A stretch of 17,821 bases of DNA from JALHNI01 sp031367405 (GTDB taxonomy: Bacteria; Acidobacteriota; Terriglobia; Bryobacterales; Bryobacteraceae): NCBI GenBank assembly GCA_031367405.1, contig JANLPT010000282.1:1-17821 (forward strand). Reading direction: 5' to 3'. Below the pieces are notes generated by a model that was not told the DNA's origin, ran no database searches, and saw only the letters and a program-made list of their open reading frames with translations. Position numbers and translations under genes: made by a program. Positions 1 to 7,654 of this stretch are shown in pieces. Within the stretch, counting starts at the first letter, position 1; the number at the start of each line of letters is the position of its first letter.

Positions 1-469
1 CGGGTTGTAGACGGTTGAGCGGACCCGGTCACTTCGTTCCCGGCTGGTGGCGGCCGGCTGGGTGCCTCATGAAGAGTAAGCGGTTCCGGCGGAAGGCCGG
101 AAAGCAACAAATTACTGTATTTTGATCGTTTGATTTCTAACTTTCGTGTTTGCCCATGCACTAGCCCACGGCGTAAGCCGTTTGGCACATTCTACAGCCA
201 TTTGCGTCCCACGGCCAACTCCGTTGGCTAGTTAAACGAAAGTTACAAACCAAGCGGTCAGAGTACAAGCGGCATGAGCGTTCCGGCCCAATGTCAGAGG
301 AAGCGCCCCTCGAACGAACCCCAACCGTTAGGGAGGGATTGTTGCCAAGGGCCAGACGGCACCGTAGTGACCGTGGTTGCTGTCCGGCACCAGAACTCCC
401 GGCCCGCGCGCTCCGAAATCAAAGGATCCTTCAAATATGCCTTCCCGGGTGCACTAAAATGGAGTTCTC
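1..469. other. Region upstream of gatB, no gene seen apart from an inverted repeat
   Basis: I see no convincing coding region here. Open frames near the right end (274-504 and 291-473) have low-complexity, Arg/Pro-rich translations with no recognisable motif and overlap the gatB start. A perfect 7-bp stem-loop, TTCCGGC at 84-90 and GCCGGAA at 96-102 around a 5-base loop, lies near the left end and is not followed by a T-run. A longer nested inverted repeat lies at 124-259 and is listed separately. The gatB promoter must lie in this stretch or further left, but I cannot place -35 and -10 boxes with confidence. Confidence 0.5.
124..259. repeat. Nested imperfect inverted repeat, MITE/REP-like
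   Basis: Two pairs of arms face each other. The outer arms, 124-147 and 236-259, match at 20 of 24 positions after reverse complementing and share the core TAACTTTCGT. The inner arms, 161-181 and 211-231, match at 17 of 21 and both end in CTAGCC/GGCTAG. Each inner arm can also fold on itself: ACGGC-GTAA-GCCGT at 168-181 and GCCAAC-TCC-GTTGGC at 214-228. The right outer arm, extended to 264, recurs at 7544-7571 with 26 of 28 bases identical. Recurrence plus symmetry suggests a small non-autonomous or REP-like dispersed element rather than a terminator. No coding capacity is seen. Confidence 0.6.
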
Positions 470-1936
470 ATGACCCTCGCCGCCACACCCGATCAACTCG
501 CTAAGTACGAAGTCGTGATCGGCCTTGAAGTTCACGTCCAACTCGCCACGCGTACCAAGATCTTCTGCAGCTGCCCCACCAGCTTCGGCGCGCCGCCCAA
601 CACCAACGTCTGCCCCGTCTGCCTCGGCCTCCCCGGGGCGTTACCGGTGATGAGCAAGCCCGCCGTCGACATGGCCATCATGGGCGCGCTCGCCCTCAAC
701 TGCGCCATCAACCCCATCTCCCGCATGGCGCGCAAAAACTACTTTTACCCGGACCTTCCCAAGGGCTACCAAATCTCCCAATACGAACTGCCCCTCGCCG
801 AGCACGGCTTCGTTGACGTAGTAACTGATCAAGGTGCCAAGCGCATCGGCGTTACGAGAGTCCACATCGAAGACGACGCCGGCAAAAGCATCCACGACGG
901 CTTCAAAGATTCTGACCGTTTCACTTACGTCGACCTCAACCGCTCCGGCACTCCCTTGATCGAAATCGTCTCCGAGCCCGACATGCGCTCCGCCGGCGAA
1001 GCCTGTGAATATATGACTTACGTTAAACAATGCATGGAGTTTCTAGAAGTCAGCTCTTGCGACATGGAGAAAGGCCACTTACGCTGCGACGCCAACGTCA
1101 GCGTGCGCCTATGGGGCGCTCCCGAATTCGGCACCAAAGCCGAAATCAAAAACCTGAATTCTTTCCGCTTCCTGAAGCTAGCCATTGAGTTCGAGGTCAG
1201 CAGGCAAGTAGCCGTCGTCGAGTCCGGCGGCAAAGTCATTCAGGAGACCCGCCTCTATAACCCGGATTTAGGCGTTACGCTCAGCATGCGCTCCAAAGAA
1301 GCCGCCCATGACTACCGTTATTTCCCCGAGCCCGACTTAGTCCCTTTACGCATCTCGGACACCTGGCGCGACCAGTTACGCGCCACCATGCCCGAGTTAC
1401 CCGCCCAAAAGCGCGCCCGTTACGCCACGCAGTACGGCTTAAAGGAATACGACATCGAAGTCTTAACCGCCACTCGCGAACTCGGCCAATACTACGAACA
1501 AGCCCTAGCCGCTGGCGGCGACCCGAAGATCACCGCCAACTGGGTGATGGGTGATTTAATGGCCGCTCTCAAAGCCGAGAACAAGGAGATCACCGAAAGT
1601 CCGGTAACCGCGCAAAACCTAGCCGACTTAATCCAACGCATCGCCACCGGAGAACTCTCCGGCAAACTCGCCAAAGAGATCTTCCCCAAGATGTACGCCG
1701 AGGGCCTGACCCCTGGCGTGATCATCGACCGCGACGGCTTAAAACAAATCTCCGACACGGGAGCCATAGAAAAGATCATCGACGAGATCCTGGCCGCGAA
1801 CCCGAGGCAGCTGGAACAATACCGCGCCGGAAAGACGACCGTCATCGGCTTCTTTGTCGGCCAGATTATGAAAGCCACGAAGGGCCAGGCGAGTCCGGGT
1901 GTGGTCAATGATTTGTTGAAGGCGAAGTTGGGGTAA
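470..1936 (+). CDS. gatB: Aspartyl/glutamyl-tRNA(Asn/Gln) amidotransferase subunit B
   Basis: GatB is the kinase/amidating subunit of the GatCAB complex. It activates the side chain of Glu mischarged on tRNA-Gln (or Asp on tRNA-Asn) with ATP and uses ammonia channelled from GatA to make Gln-tRNA or Asn-tRNA in the cytoplasm. The 488-aa length is normal for the family. Hallmarks seen: YEVVIGLEVHVQL near residue 13, a zinc-type cysteine set CSC (33-35) and CPVC (48-51), KNYFYPDLPKGYQISQYE near 90, and YRYFPEPDL in the middle, followed by the helical GatB/YqeY-type C-terminal region. GGAG sits 5 bases before the ATG. Neither gatA nor gatC is adjacent, so the gene stands alone here, and a strong stem-loop follows the stop. 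Confidence 0.97.
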   Translation: MTLAATPDQLAKYEVVIGLEVHVQLATRTKIFCSCPTSFGAPPNTNVCPVCLGLPGALPVMSKPAVDMAIMGALALNCAINPISRMARKNYFYPDLPKGYQISQYELPLAEHGFVDVVTDQGAKRIGVTRVHIEDDAGKSIHDGFKDSDRFTYVDLNRSGTPLIEIVSEPDMRSAGEACEYMTYVKQCMEFLEVSSCDMEKGHLRCDANVSVRLWGAPEFGTKAEIKNLNSFRFLKLAIEFEVSRQVAVVESGGKVIQETRLYNPDLGVTLSMRSKEAAHDYRYFPEPDLVPLRISDTWRDQLRATMPELPAQKRARYATQYGLKEYDIEVLTATRELGQYYEQALAAGGDPKITANWVMGDLMAALKAENKEITESPVTAQNLADLIQRIATGELSGKLAKEIFPKMYAEGLTPGVIIDRDGLKQISDTGAIEKIIDEILAANPRQLEQYRAGKTTVIGFFVGQIMKATKGQASPGVVNDLLKAKLG

Positions 1937-1948
1937 TTCGTGGCTTCT

Positions 1949-1970
1949 GGACAGGCCAAGAGGCCTGTCC
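1949..1970. terminator. Perfect 9-bp stem-loop between convergent genes
   Basis: GGACAGGCC at 1949-1957 and GGCCTGTCC at 1962-1970 pair perfectly around the loop AAGA, 12 bases after the gatB stop. No T-run follows on the plus strand, so this is not a textbook intrinsic terminator. It lies between gatB and the 3' end of the minus-strand pseudogene at 2055, where it could stop transcription or protect mRNA ends from both sides. It could equally be a REP-like dispersed element. Confidence 0.5.
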
Positions 1971-2054
1971 TACCGGCTGATCGGCTAACCCGAGAAACCC
2001 GAGAGCTGGAAACATTTGTTTTGAGTGAGATCGCCGGGTTCGTTTTGCCAAATT

Positions 2055-2392
2055 TTATTTTTTCCGCTTGGAAGGATTGGAGCTATCGAGGCCGGCGGGG
2101 AAGGGGTTACGCCAGCCGCGATGTTCTTCGAGAGCGCGATCAACGGCGGCCACCACTTTCGCGAAAACCTCCGGATGGGGCCGGAGAGTCGCGTGAATGG
2201 TTTCGTTGATGAGGGGCCAGAGAGCTCTTCTTCGATCGGGGAGGCGGCGCGCTCCTTTTCCTGGGCTTCCCGCTCCGCTTGGCGCCTTTCTATTAAGACC
2301 GCAGTGGGGAGTTGGATCCAGTGCAGGTCGAGCGATAGGCCGGCGACGGGGAATTGTTGGTAGTCGATGTCGATTGGGGCGTAAGTGCGCAT
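2055..2392 (-). pseudogene. Small hypothetical gene broken by a 2-base frameshift
   Basis: Reading starts at ATG 2392 (MRTYAPIDIDYQQF...) behind GGAGG five bases upstream, and proceeds sensibly to ...SPIEEEL. It then loses frame at the (AG)3 tract at 2219-2224 (CT on the coding strand). Removing one CT unit lets the second part read LWPLINETIH..., through VFAKVVAAVDRALEEH, to a lysine-rich end (SKRKK) and a TAA at 2055-2057. The restored protein would be about 111 aa, charged and mostly helical, with no membrane span and no domain I recognise. The uncorrected frame instead continues into an unrelated, Pro/Ser-rich tail ending at 1985. The good ribosome site and coherence of both halves argue for a real gene with a recent or assembly-level frameshift. 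Confidence 0.65.
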
Positions 2393-3115
2393 ACGGGCCT
2401 CCGAGGATAAGGTAGCAGGCAAGGACCCTGGTTTTAGGTACGCAAAAGCGACAAGTCGTTGAGAGGAAGGCAGATAATAAATCGGGAGCCGTTGTGATTC
2501 GAAATGGGGGCGCTGCGATTCCGTACAGGAGGGGATGAAAAAAGGGACCGGTGCCATCCTCGAGACTGGGGGACCCTCCAAACTCCTAAATCCAAAGCAG
2601 ACAAGGGATTAGGCGTTCCGTTTGGAGAAGCAGGAATTACGAGAGTCCGCCCAGGCGAAGATGAAGAACCGGACTGGCATTTCCAGTCACGATTTCTGTT
2701 GCAAAGAAAGGGAGCAGCCGAACAGGGGAGCCGACCCGGCTTGGCCGACCTGTATTGGACCGGACAGAGTGCCGATACTCTACGATTTCGAACAGGGGCG
2801 AACTGAACCGGACAACCCGTGCACGCGTCGCCGTCTTGGCTCGCCATGCTGATTGTATTCACCTTTAGTAAAATCGGCTCCGCCGGTGACTGAAAGCCAG
2901 GAGGAATGGCTACGCCCTACCCTTAATAATGCTCCAGCTTCTCCGCGGGATGCCAGATCATAGGTCATCGCGGCCAAAACCAAAATTACGCATGTCCCCG
3001 GTATGACGCCGATCATGCTGCAAGCAACCAGGACGCAGTTGACCGCGCCATGGCCCGACCGCCCCGTCTTGCTGGAGGGCTCGGCTTCGCTGCATCTCTT
3101 CTTCTCGGCACCGGG
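2393..3115. other. Gene-poor stretch, probably relic DNA
   Basis: No frame here is a convincing gene. The longest are a 100-aa plus-strand frame (2504-2806) and an antisense 142-aa frame (2434-2862), both without a recognisable family or a clear ribosome site. Two things stand out. An imperfect 17-base direct repeat occurs at 2513-2529 and 2779-2795 (14 of 17 identical), which gives the peptide LRFRTG twice. On the minus strand near 2940-3016 a short hydrophobic peptide, VIPGTCVILVLAAMTYDLA, looks like a transmembrane helix from the end of a degraded membrane protein. Both are weak. The segment may be a graveyard of decayed genes. Confidence 0.4.
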
Positions 3116-4678
3116 TCATTGCTTGAGATTGCTAATCAGCGTATCAAGATCGAAGAGAATGCCGAAGTTTCCCCGCACATCCGTTCCCTTCGTTTTGAGT
3201 AACTCGGTCCGGTTCGAGGTACTAATCGCGATGGGAAACGATATGCCCGACTTGCCCACTGGAAAGGTGAGCTTGATCTGACCAATGTAAATCGAACCTT
3301 TCGTGTCCTTCAAAAGCGCCGAGGCGTTCGTAGGAATAGTCAGGCCGGTTTGCTGACTAATTTGCTCGCCGTTTAGTTCGAGGACTGCATTATCGGTGAG
3401 GTACTGATAGTAGCCGGACACGGCTAACAGCGGACCATTAACGGCGCTCCAGCCCTTCAGACGGCGGGTCAGTTGGAGCGATGCCTGGATATCACGTAAG
3501 TGTCGAGTCGGCTGCAACTTAGGGGGCGTATAGAACATGTTCGCCCCGAGATTGAACGTCAGCTCGGAGAGAGGAGCCGTTGAGGACTGCCTACCTATCG
3601 GCGTAGCAATTACTAGTCGACCGTTTCCGTAGGACGGCTCGTCAATTGGGCGTTGATGGGTGAATTCTGCGCTCAGTGACTTGCTCCAAATGACTCCGGT
3701 TAGAATCTTGTCACGCTCCCTCTCGTAGTTATCCAAGGCCGTCATCAGCTTATCGCCGTCAGGGATCTTCTTGACCTCATTTAGAACGCCGTCTCGCGCG
3801 GCAGTTCGAAGCATCTCCCTCTGTTTCGGCCTGTCGGCAATGACGAAATCATTATTGGCATTCAGCTTGGTAGCGATGGTCCCAAGTTTCTCGTCAGTAA
3901 GCCCATCGAGCTTTAGTTGCAGCCCTGAATGCTTCGATAATTCTGTCAGATACTCGCCAGTTGCCGGGTTCGAGGACAATAGGGTCACAGCCTTTCCCCA
4001 CTCACTCTTGAAAACGTCACTCGTCTTCAAACGACGGCGATAGAGGTCATAACGAATCTGCGCCGATGAGAGTGTGCGTTTCGCTCGAAGGAAAAGCGCG
4101 TCTGCGGCGGCCACAACTGCTTGATCTTTCCGCGAAGAATCGAAGGATACTGCGAAGGAAAGGCCCGCCAGCGGGTTGCCGAGGTCCACCGGGCATTTGA
4201 CCAAGAGCGCATCGCACACTCGCGGAATCTCATTATTGGCGAGTGCCCACGCGGCGAGAGCGTTTACCCGGAATGTATTCACGGTGCCCGCCGTATCTTT
4301 TTGTAGAGCACCGCTCTCCATTGCGCCCGAAATCAGGCTTGTGATGAGGCCTGAGCTGACAAGCGACGTTCCTGCACCCACCGCCGCTGGCGCACCAACC
4401 GAGACACTTCTCCCCGATGCGGCCATGAACTGCGCCGCCTTCGAGCTAGCTGTCTGAAAAGGCCGGGTCAGTCTGAATTCAAGATTCACGTACGCCTTGA
4501 GCGCCGCAACTAGAGCATCGGGAGCATCAGGCTTCGTCTTAATCAGTGCGTAATGATCAAGGGCTTGGTCCACGGAATTCTTCGTCAGTGTTTCATCTCG
4601 TGGCTCAGAAGTCTGGGCGCGCAAGGTTGCGGCCAAAGTGAGGATGATGCTAAGAGCGATGTTTTGTTTGCGTGACAT
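3116..4678 (-). CDS. Exported protein of unknown function, 520 aa
   Basis: I do not recognise the family. Starting at ATG 4678 the protein opens with a classic signal peptide: basic MSRKQN, hydrophobic IALSIILTLAATL and an ARA-like cleavage site around residue 21. The frame is open a further 30 codons upstream, but that would cross into the preceding gene and bury the signal, so 4678 is the better start. The first ~370 mature residues look mainly helical, with a small Ala/Gly/Ser-rich hydrophobic stretch (AAVGAGTSLVSSGLITSLISG). The C-terminal ~150 residues look beta-rich with alternating hydrophobics (LTFNLGANMFY, IQASLQLTRRL, LAVSGYYQYL), which would suit an outer-membrane or surface protein. 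It begins 7 bases after the upstream stop, so the two are probably co-transcribed. Confidence 0.75.
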   Translation of the reverse strand: MSRKQNIALSIILTLAATLRAQTSEPRDETLTKNSVDQALDHYALIKTKPDAPDALVAALKAYVNLEFRLTRPFQTASSKAAQFMAASGRSVSVGAPAAVGAGTSLVSSGLITSLISGAMESGALQKDTAGTVNTFRVNALAAWALANNEIPRVCDALLVKCPVDLGNPLAGLSFAVSFDSSRKDQAVVAAADALFLRAKRTLSSAQIRYDLYRRRLKTSDVFKSEWGKAVTLLSSNPATGEYLTELSKHSGLQLKLDGLTDEKLGTIATKLNANNDFVIADRPKQREMLRTAARDGVLNEVKKIPDGDKLMTALDNYERERDKILTGVIWSKSLSAEFTHQRPIDEPSYGNGRLVIATPIGRQSSTAPLSELTFNLGANMFYTPPKLQPTRHLRDIQASLQLTRRLKGWSAVNGPLLAVSGYYQYLTDNAVLELNGEQISQQTGLTIPTNASALLKDTKGSIYIGQIKLTFPVGKSGISFPIAISTSNRTELLKTKGTDVRGNFGILFDLDTLISNLKQ

Positions 4679-4685
4679 ATTGCGG

Positions 4686-5009
4686 TTAAATCCCCTTGAT
4701 TGTGATCTGGCTAAACTTCGATATCGGATTCCAAGCGTGGAATGCCAGATGCCGCTCATCAGCCCCATCTACTTCGACAATTTCGACGAACGTTGCCGGT
4801 TGATCCGCTTCGATAATCAGGCCCAAGCCAAACGTGCCGGTTTTGACGGTGAGGGTGAAAGGTGCTGTCTGATCTGTCGCACTGTCGTAGTAAATGCCTA
4901 CTACTCTGGCCGATGCTCCTGGTGTGAGTGCTCTGGCATCAATTGTCACGACATCGCCTTCCCTGCCTCGAAACAACGACGGCATTATCTTTGTTAATTT
5001 GAATGACAT
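4686..5009 (-). CDS. Small beta-rich hypothetical protein, 107 aa
   Basis: No family recognised. The start at ATG 5009 (MSFKLTKIMPSLFRG) is chosen because GGAG lies ten bases upstream. The longer open frame back to 5087 overlaps the preceding gene and has no ribosome site. The protein has no signal peptide or membrane span. It alternates hydrophobic and polar residues (VVTIDARAL, ARVVGIYY, FTLTVKTG, FVEIVEV), as expected for a small beta-sandwich. It sits between the CHAP protein (52-base gap) and the exported 520-aa protein (7-base gap). An accessory, partner or inhibitor of the CHAP protein is possible from position alone, which is speculation. Confidence 0.65.
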   Translation of the reverse strand: MSFKLTKIMPSLFRGREGDVVTIDARALTPGASARVVGIYYDSATDQTAPFTLTVKTGTFGLGLIIEADQPATFVEIVEVDGADERHLAFHAWNPISKFSQITIKGI

Positions 5010-5061
5010 TCTATTCAGTCTCCGTTTCTTCTGAGTTATAGATCCAATAACTACTAACAAT

Positions 5062-5784
5062 TCAAACCATGAGGAAGTCATAGCCAATCAGCGCGCGGGA
5101 CTGGCGGGTTACCGCGTTGGGCGAGGGGCCGCTGTTCCCTTCAATCGTCAAAAAAGCGGCGGATTGGACGCTTTCGACGATGCCGACGTGGCTCCAATAG
5201 TTGGGTCCGCCGGGGACTAAGAACAAATTGCCCGGCTTCACTCGCGCTTGATCGGCGGTGGTCCGGACCTTGAAGTAAGTCCCTTTGGCCTTCCCCGCCA
5301 CCGCCAAATTTGGGACCCAGATCTCGTAGGGACAGGGTGATGGAATACCTTGGGCCTCGCTGGCCGCCGCCACCACCGAAGTCGCGAAACCCGCACACCA
5401 AGCCCACTCCTGGCCTTGCTGGCCCTTCATATAGAGCCGTACCCAGGGTCCGCAATTGTCGCCGCCAATTTCTTTCGGAGCTTGCCTCAAGTGCTGACGG
5501 GCGTAACCTAAAATTTGATCCGTGAGTGAACCAGCGCCGGCCGGCGGCTTGATCGCCAAGACCATTGGCTCGACGAGTTTATCGAACGTAACCTGGTCGA
5601 CAGCGCCAGAAACCGCGAGCGACTTACGCGTCTGAAAGGTCTCTACCGACAGCTTGGTAGCCGGGCCGAAATCCCCGTCAATCGCGGTGGAGAAGCCATG
5701 AAATGTAAGCCACTCCTGGATCAGCCGCACGCGGGCACCACGCTGTCCTTCGACGATATCCGCTAGATAAGTCCATTCAGCCAT
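5062..5784 (-). CDS. Peptidoglycan-binding and CHAP-type amidase/peptidase protein
   Basis: Two domains are visible in 240 aa. Residues about 12-72 match a PG_binding_1 helical repeat (RLIQEWLTFHGF, then DGDFGPAT and VETFQ). Residues about 85-235 look like a CHAP/NlpC-P60-like cysteine hydrolase, with candidate nucleophile Cys130 in EWAWCAGF, His199 in WSHVGIV and a polar residue near Asn217 in IEGN. Such enzymes cut amide or peptide bonds in cell-wall peptidoglycan. AGGAGA sits eight bases before the ATG. There is no signal peptide, so the protein must be released by lysis, exported by a dedicated secretion system, or act inside the cell. It follows the kinase gene by 76 bases on the same strand and precedes the 107-aa and 520-aa unknowns. 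Confidence 0.85.
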   Translation of the reverse strand: MAEWTYLADIVEGQRGARVRLIQEWLTFHGFSTAIDGDFGPATKLSVETFQTRKSLAVSGAVDQVTFDKLVEPMVLAIKPPAGAGSLTDQILGYARQHLRQAPKEIGGDNCGPWVRLYMKGQQGQEWAWCAGFATSVVAAASEAQGIPSPCPYEIWVPNLAVAGKAKGTYFKVRTTADQARVKPGNLFLVPGGPNYWSHVGIVESVQSAAFLTIEGNSGPSPNAVTRQSRALIGYDFLMV

Positions 5785-5860
5785 GGTGAGATCTCCTCTT
5801 CACTACTTACAGCGCGGAGCGGGCCTCGAGAGTGACATCTTTGGCACAATATTCACCGAG

Positions 5861-6856
5861 TCAGGCATGGGCCAGGATTCGCCTTCCCCTTGGCAACGGG
5901 CTCGATTTGTGGCGGAGGCGCCTGGATGCGATGAGAGGAATAGTCAGAAGGTGGAGAACCTGCTCCGCGGACGAGGGACGCCGAGACGGATTCTCCGAAG
6001 TTGCCGCTTGGATCGTCGTTGACCAAGATCGGGGCAGGCCGCAGCTGAGGCCGCGCGGGGAACTCGGCATCATTTCGCGCAGAAGCACTCCCAACGCGTA
6101 GATATCGGCCAGCGCAGTTACTGGCTGGCCCTGTAGCTGCTCCGGCGCCATATAGCCGCGGGTACCCGTGACTGGCATGAAACGCCGTGGACAACGATCA
6201 GCGAGACCGAAATCCATGATCACCGCGCGGCCTGGCATCAGCATGACGTTCGACGGCGTTAGATCGAGATGCACGATTCCCATTTGATGAATGGCCGTGA
6301 GCCCACCAACTAACTGCTCAACGATGGTTTGCGCCTCGACTAGTCGAATGGGACCCGTGCGGCGCAGGCGGGCGTATAGCGTTTCGCCCTCCACTAACTC
6401 CATCGTGAGGAAGGCCACGCCGGCATGGCGGCCGATGTCGAAAAGCCGGCAGACATTCCGGTGAGTGACTTGACGCCCGATCTGTAATTCACGGCGAAAG
6501 TTCCCTAACAAATCCGCGTGCATCACTTTCAATGCAACCGTGGCTTCCGCTTCCTGATCGAAAGCGGCATAGACCTCGCCCATACCGCCACGGCCAATTA
6601 CCCGTAAGATGTTGTACCGGCCAGCGAGACAATCGCCAGATGCGAAGCGCGCCTCCGGCGGGGAGTGTAACTTCTTCACGGAATCCGGCATATCTTCGAG
6701 AAATTCGCCGGCATCCTGGTCTTGCCGGAGTAATTGCTCCACCTCCGCGGCTAGGTCCACCTCTACACCGCTCAGCAAGACGGCGCGGCATTCAGAAGGT
6801 TGATTGCGGCACAGTTCAAATAGTTCGACAATATGCGCCCACCGCTCTTCGGTCAC
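5861..6856 (-). CDS. Hanks-type Ser/Thr protein kinase, soluble, non-RD
   Basis: A 331-aa kinase with nearly all its length in one domain (residues ~80-305). Seen: glycine loop GRGGMGEVY (88-96), ATP lysine in VALK (Lys110), alpha-C Glu in RREL (about 123), catalytic loop HLDLTPSN with Asp198 and Asn203, metal-binding DFG at 215-217, and GYMAPEQ in the activation/P+1 region. The usual HRD is HLD and the following Lys is Thr, so it is not an RD kinase and may be regulated or active in an unusual way. The ~75-residue N-terminal part (ERWAHIVELFELC) is the helical leader common in Acidobacteria/Planctomycetes kinases. There is no membrane span and no TPR, WD40 or PASTA sensor tail. It starts at GTG, whose last two bases plus the next A form the TGA of the sigma gene (GTGA overlap), so translation is coupled. 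Confidence 0.92.
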   Translation of the reverse strand: MTEERWAHIVELFELCRNQPSECRAVLLSGVEVDLAAEVEQLLRQDQDAGEFLEDMPDSVKKLHSPPEARFASGDCLAGRYNILRVIGRGGMGEVYAAFDQEAEATVALKVMHADLLGNFRRELQIGRQVTHRNVCRLFDIGRHAGVAFLTMELVEGETLYARLRRTGPIRLVEAQTIVEQLVGGLTAIHQMGIVHLDLTPSNVMLMPGRAVIMDFGLADRCPRRFMPVTGTRGYMAPEQLQGQPVTALADIYALGVLLREMMPSSPRGLSCGLPRSWSTTIQAATSENPSRRPSSAEQVLHLLTIPLIASRRLRHKSSPLPRGRRILAHA

Positions 6857-7473
6857 GTGAGCTCTCCGTAGAGCCAGGCCTTAGCGATGGTCCAGTCGCG
6901 TTTGATGGTGCGCGAACAGACCGCTAGATGGAGGGCGATCTCGTCCTCGGTCATGCCGCCAAAAAAACGTAATTCTACGACTAATGCCTGGCGCGGCGCG
7001 AAAAGGGCGAGCCGGTTCAGCGCTTCATCGAGATCTTGAACTAGTTCGCATTCTTCGTCGCCAGCCAGTTGGAGATCCTCCAGCTTCAGATCTATCTGAC
7101 CCGCGCCACGCTTGAGAGCCCGATGTTGGCGCGCATGATCCGTCAGAATGCGGCGCATGACGGTAGCCGCCATGGCAAAAAAGTGCGAACGGTCTTGCCA
7201 GTGCGGCGTCTGTTGGCCCGCCAATTTGAGGTAGGCCTCGTGGACGAGTGCCGTGGGCTGCAAAGTATGGTCCGGCCGCTCGCGGCGCAGGAATCCAGCC
7301 GCCAGCCGCTTGAGTTCGGCATAAACACTCGGCACGAATTCAGCCTCGGCCGACTTATCGCCCGCCACCAAACGATGTAACAGAGCGGTAATTTCCCGTT
7401 CCTGATCTAAACAGTCAGAAAGGGCGGGCAGACAGCCGATCAAAGGACGTTCCTCGTCAGCGCGGCGCTTCAT
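6853..7473 (-). CDS. ECF-type RNA polymerase sigma factor
   Basis: A 206-aa sigma factor that would redirect RNA polymerase to its own promoter set. Region 2 spans about 27-115 (LLHRLVAGD, LKRLAAGFLRRER, TALVHEAYLKL, HFFAMAATVMRRILTDHAR). Region 4 spans about 150-205 (LALFAPRQALVVELRFFGGMTEDEIA, then SRTIKRDW as the recognition helix). These are hallmarks of the ECF group abundant in Acidobacteria and Planctomycetes. Start 7473 is preferred over 7515 because AAGGAGGA lies six bases before it. No separate anti-sigma gene is adjacent. Instead a kinase overlaps its 3' end, so control may be by phosphorylation, as reported for some kinase-linked ECF groups (inference here). Confidence 0.92.
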   Translation of the reverse strand: MKRRADEERPLIGCLPALSDCLDQEREITALLHRLVAGDKSAEAEFVPSVYAELKRLAAGFLRRERPDHTLQPTALVHEAYLKLAGQQTPHWQDRSHFFAMAATVMRRILTDHARQHRALKRGAGQIDLKLEDLQLAGDEECELVQDLDEALNRLALFAPRQALVVELRFFGGMTEDEIALHLAVCSRTIKRDWTIAKAWLYGELT

Positions 7474-7543
7474 GACATATCCTCCTTGGTGCTTACCAGA
7501 AGAAGACGTATCCAATACAGATTTCCCTTTTGGGCTTACTAGA

Positions 7544-7571
7544 ACTCTGACCGCTTAGTTTTTAACTTTCG
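7544..7571 (+). repeat. Second locus of the dispersed repeat arm
   Basis: This 28-base stretch begins ACTCTGACCGC and ends TAACTTTCG. It matches the reverse complement of 237-264 upstream of gatB at 26 of 28 positions. It lies in the 181-bp spacer between the ECF/kinase set and the protease end of the CHAT operon. Here only one arm is seen and no inner stem-loops follow, so it may be a partial copy or a conserved end sequence. Confidence 0.65.
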
Positions 7572-7592
7572 CGGCTTGTCGCAGGATCCCCT

Positions 7593-7607
7593 CCCTGACG
7601 GTCAGGG
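7593..7607. repeat. 15-bp palindrome downstream of the protease gene
   Basis: CCCTGAC and GTCAGGG flank a single central base, giving a perfect 7-bp inverted repeat. It lies about 50 bases beyond the protease stop codon on the minus strand. It has no adjoining T-run and is too tight to fold as a simple hairpin without opening, so it could be a protein-binding operator for the ECF gene downstream or part of the dispersed repeat at 7544. I cannot tell which. Confidence 0.4.
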
Positions 7608-7654
7608 TTCTGTTTGGCTCGTACGAACTAAATTGTCACGCTACTAGAACTTAC

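Noticed and set aside
1985..2581. Intact 198-aa minus-strand gene
   Set aside because: The good ribosome site is at 2392, the frame changes character at the AG tract, and the +2 frame gives a coherent end. The long frame is an artefact of the frameshift.
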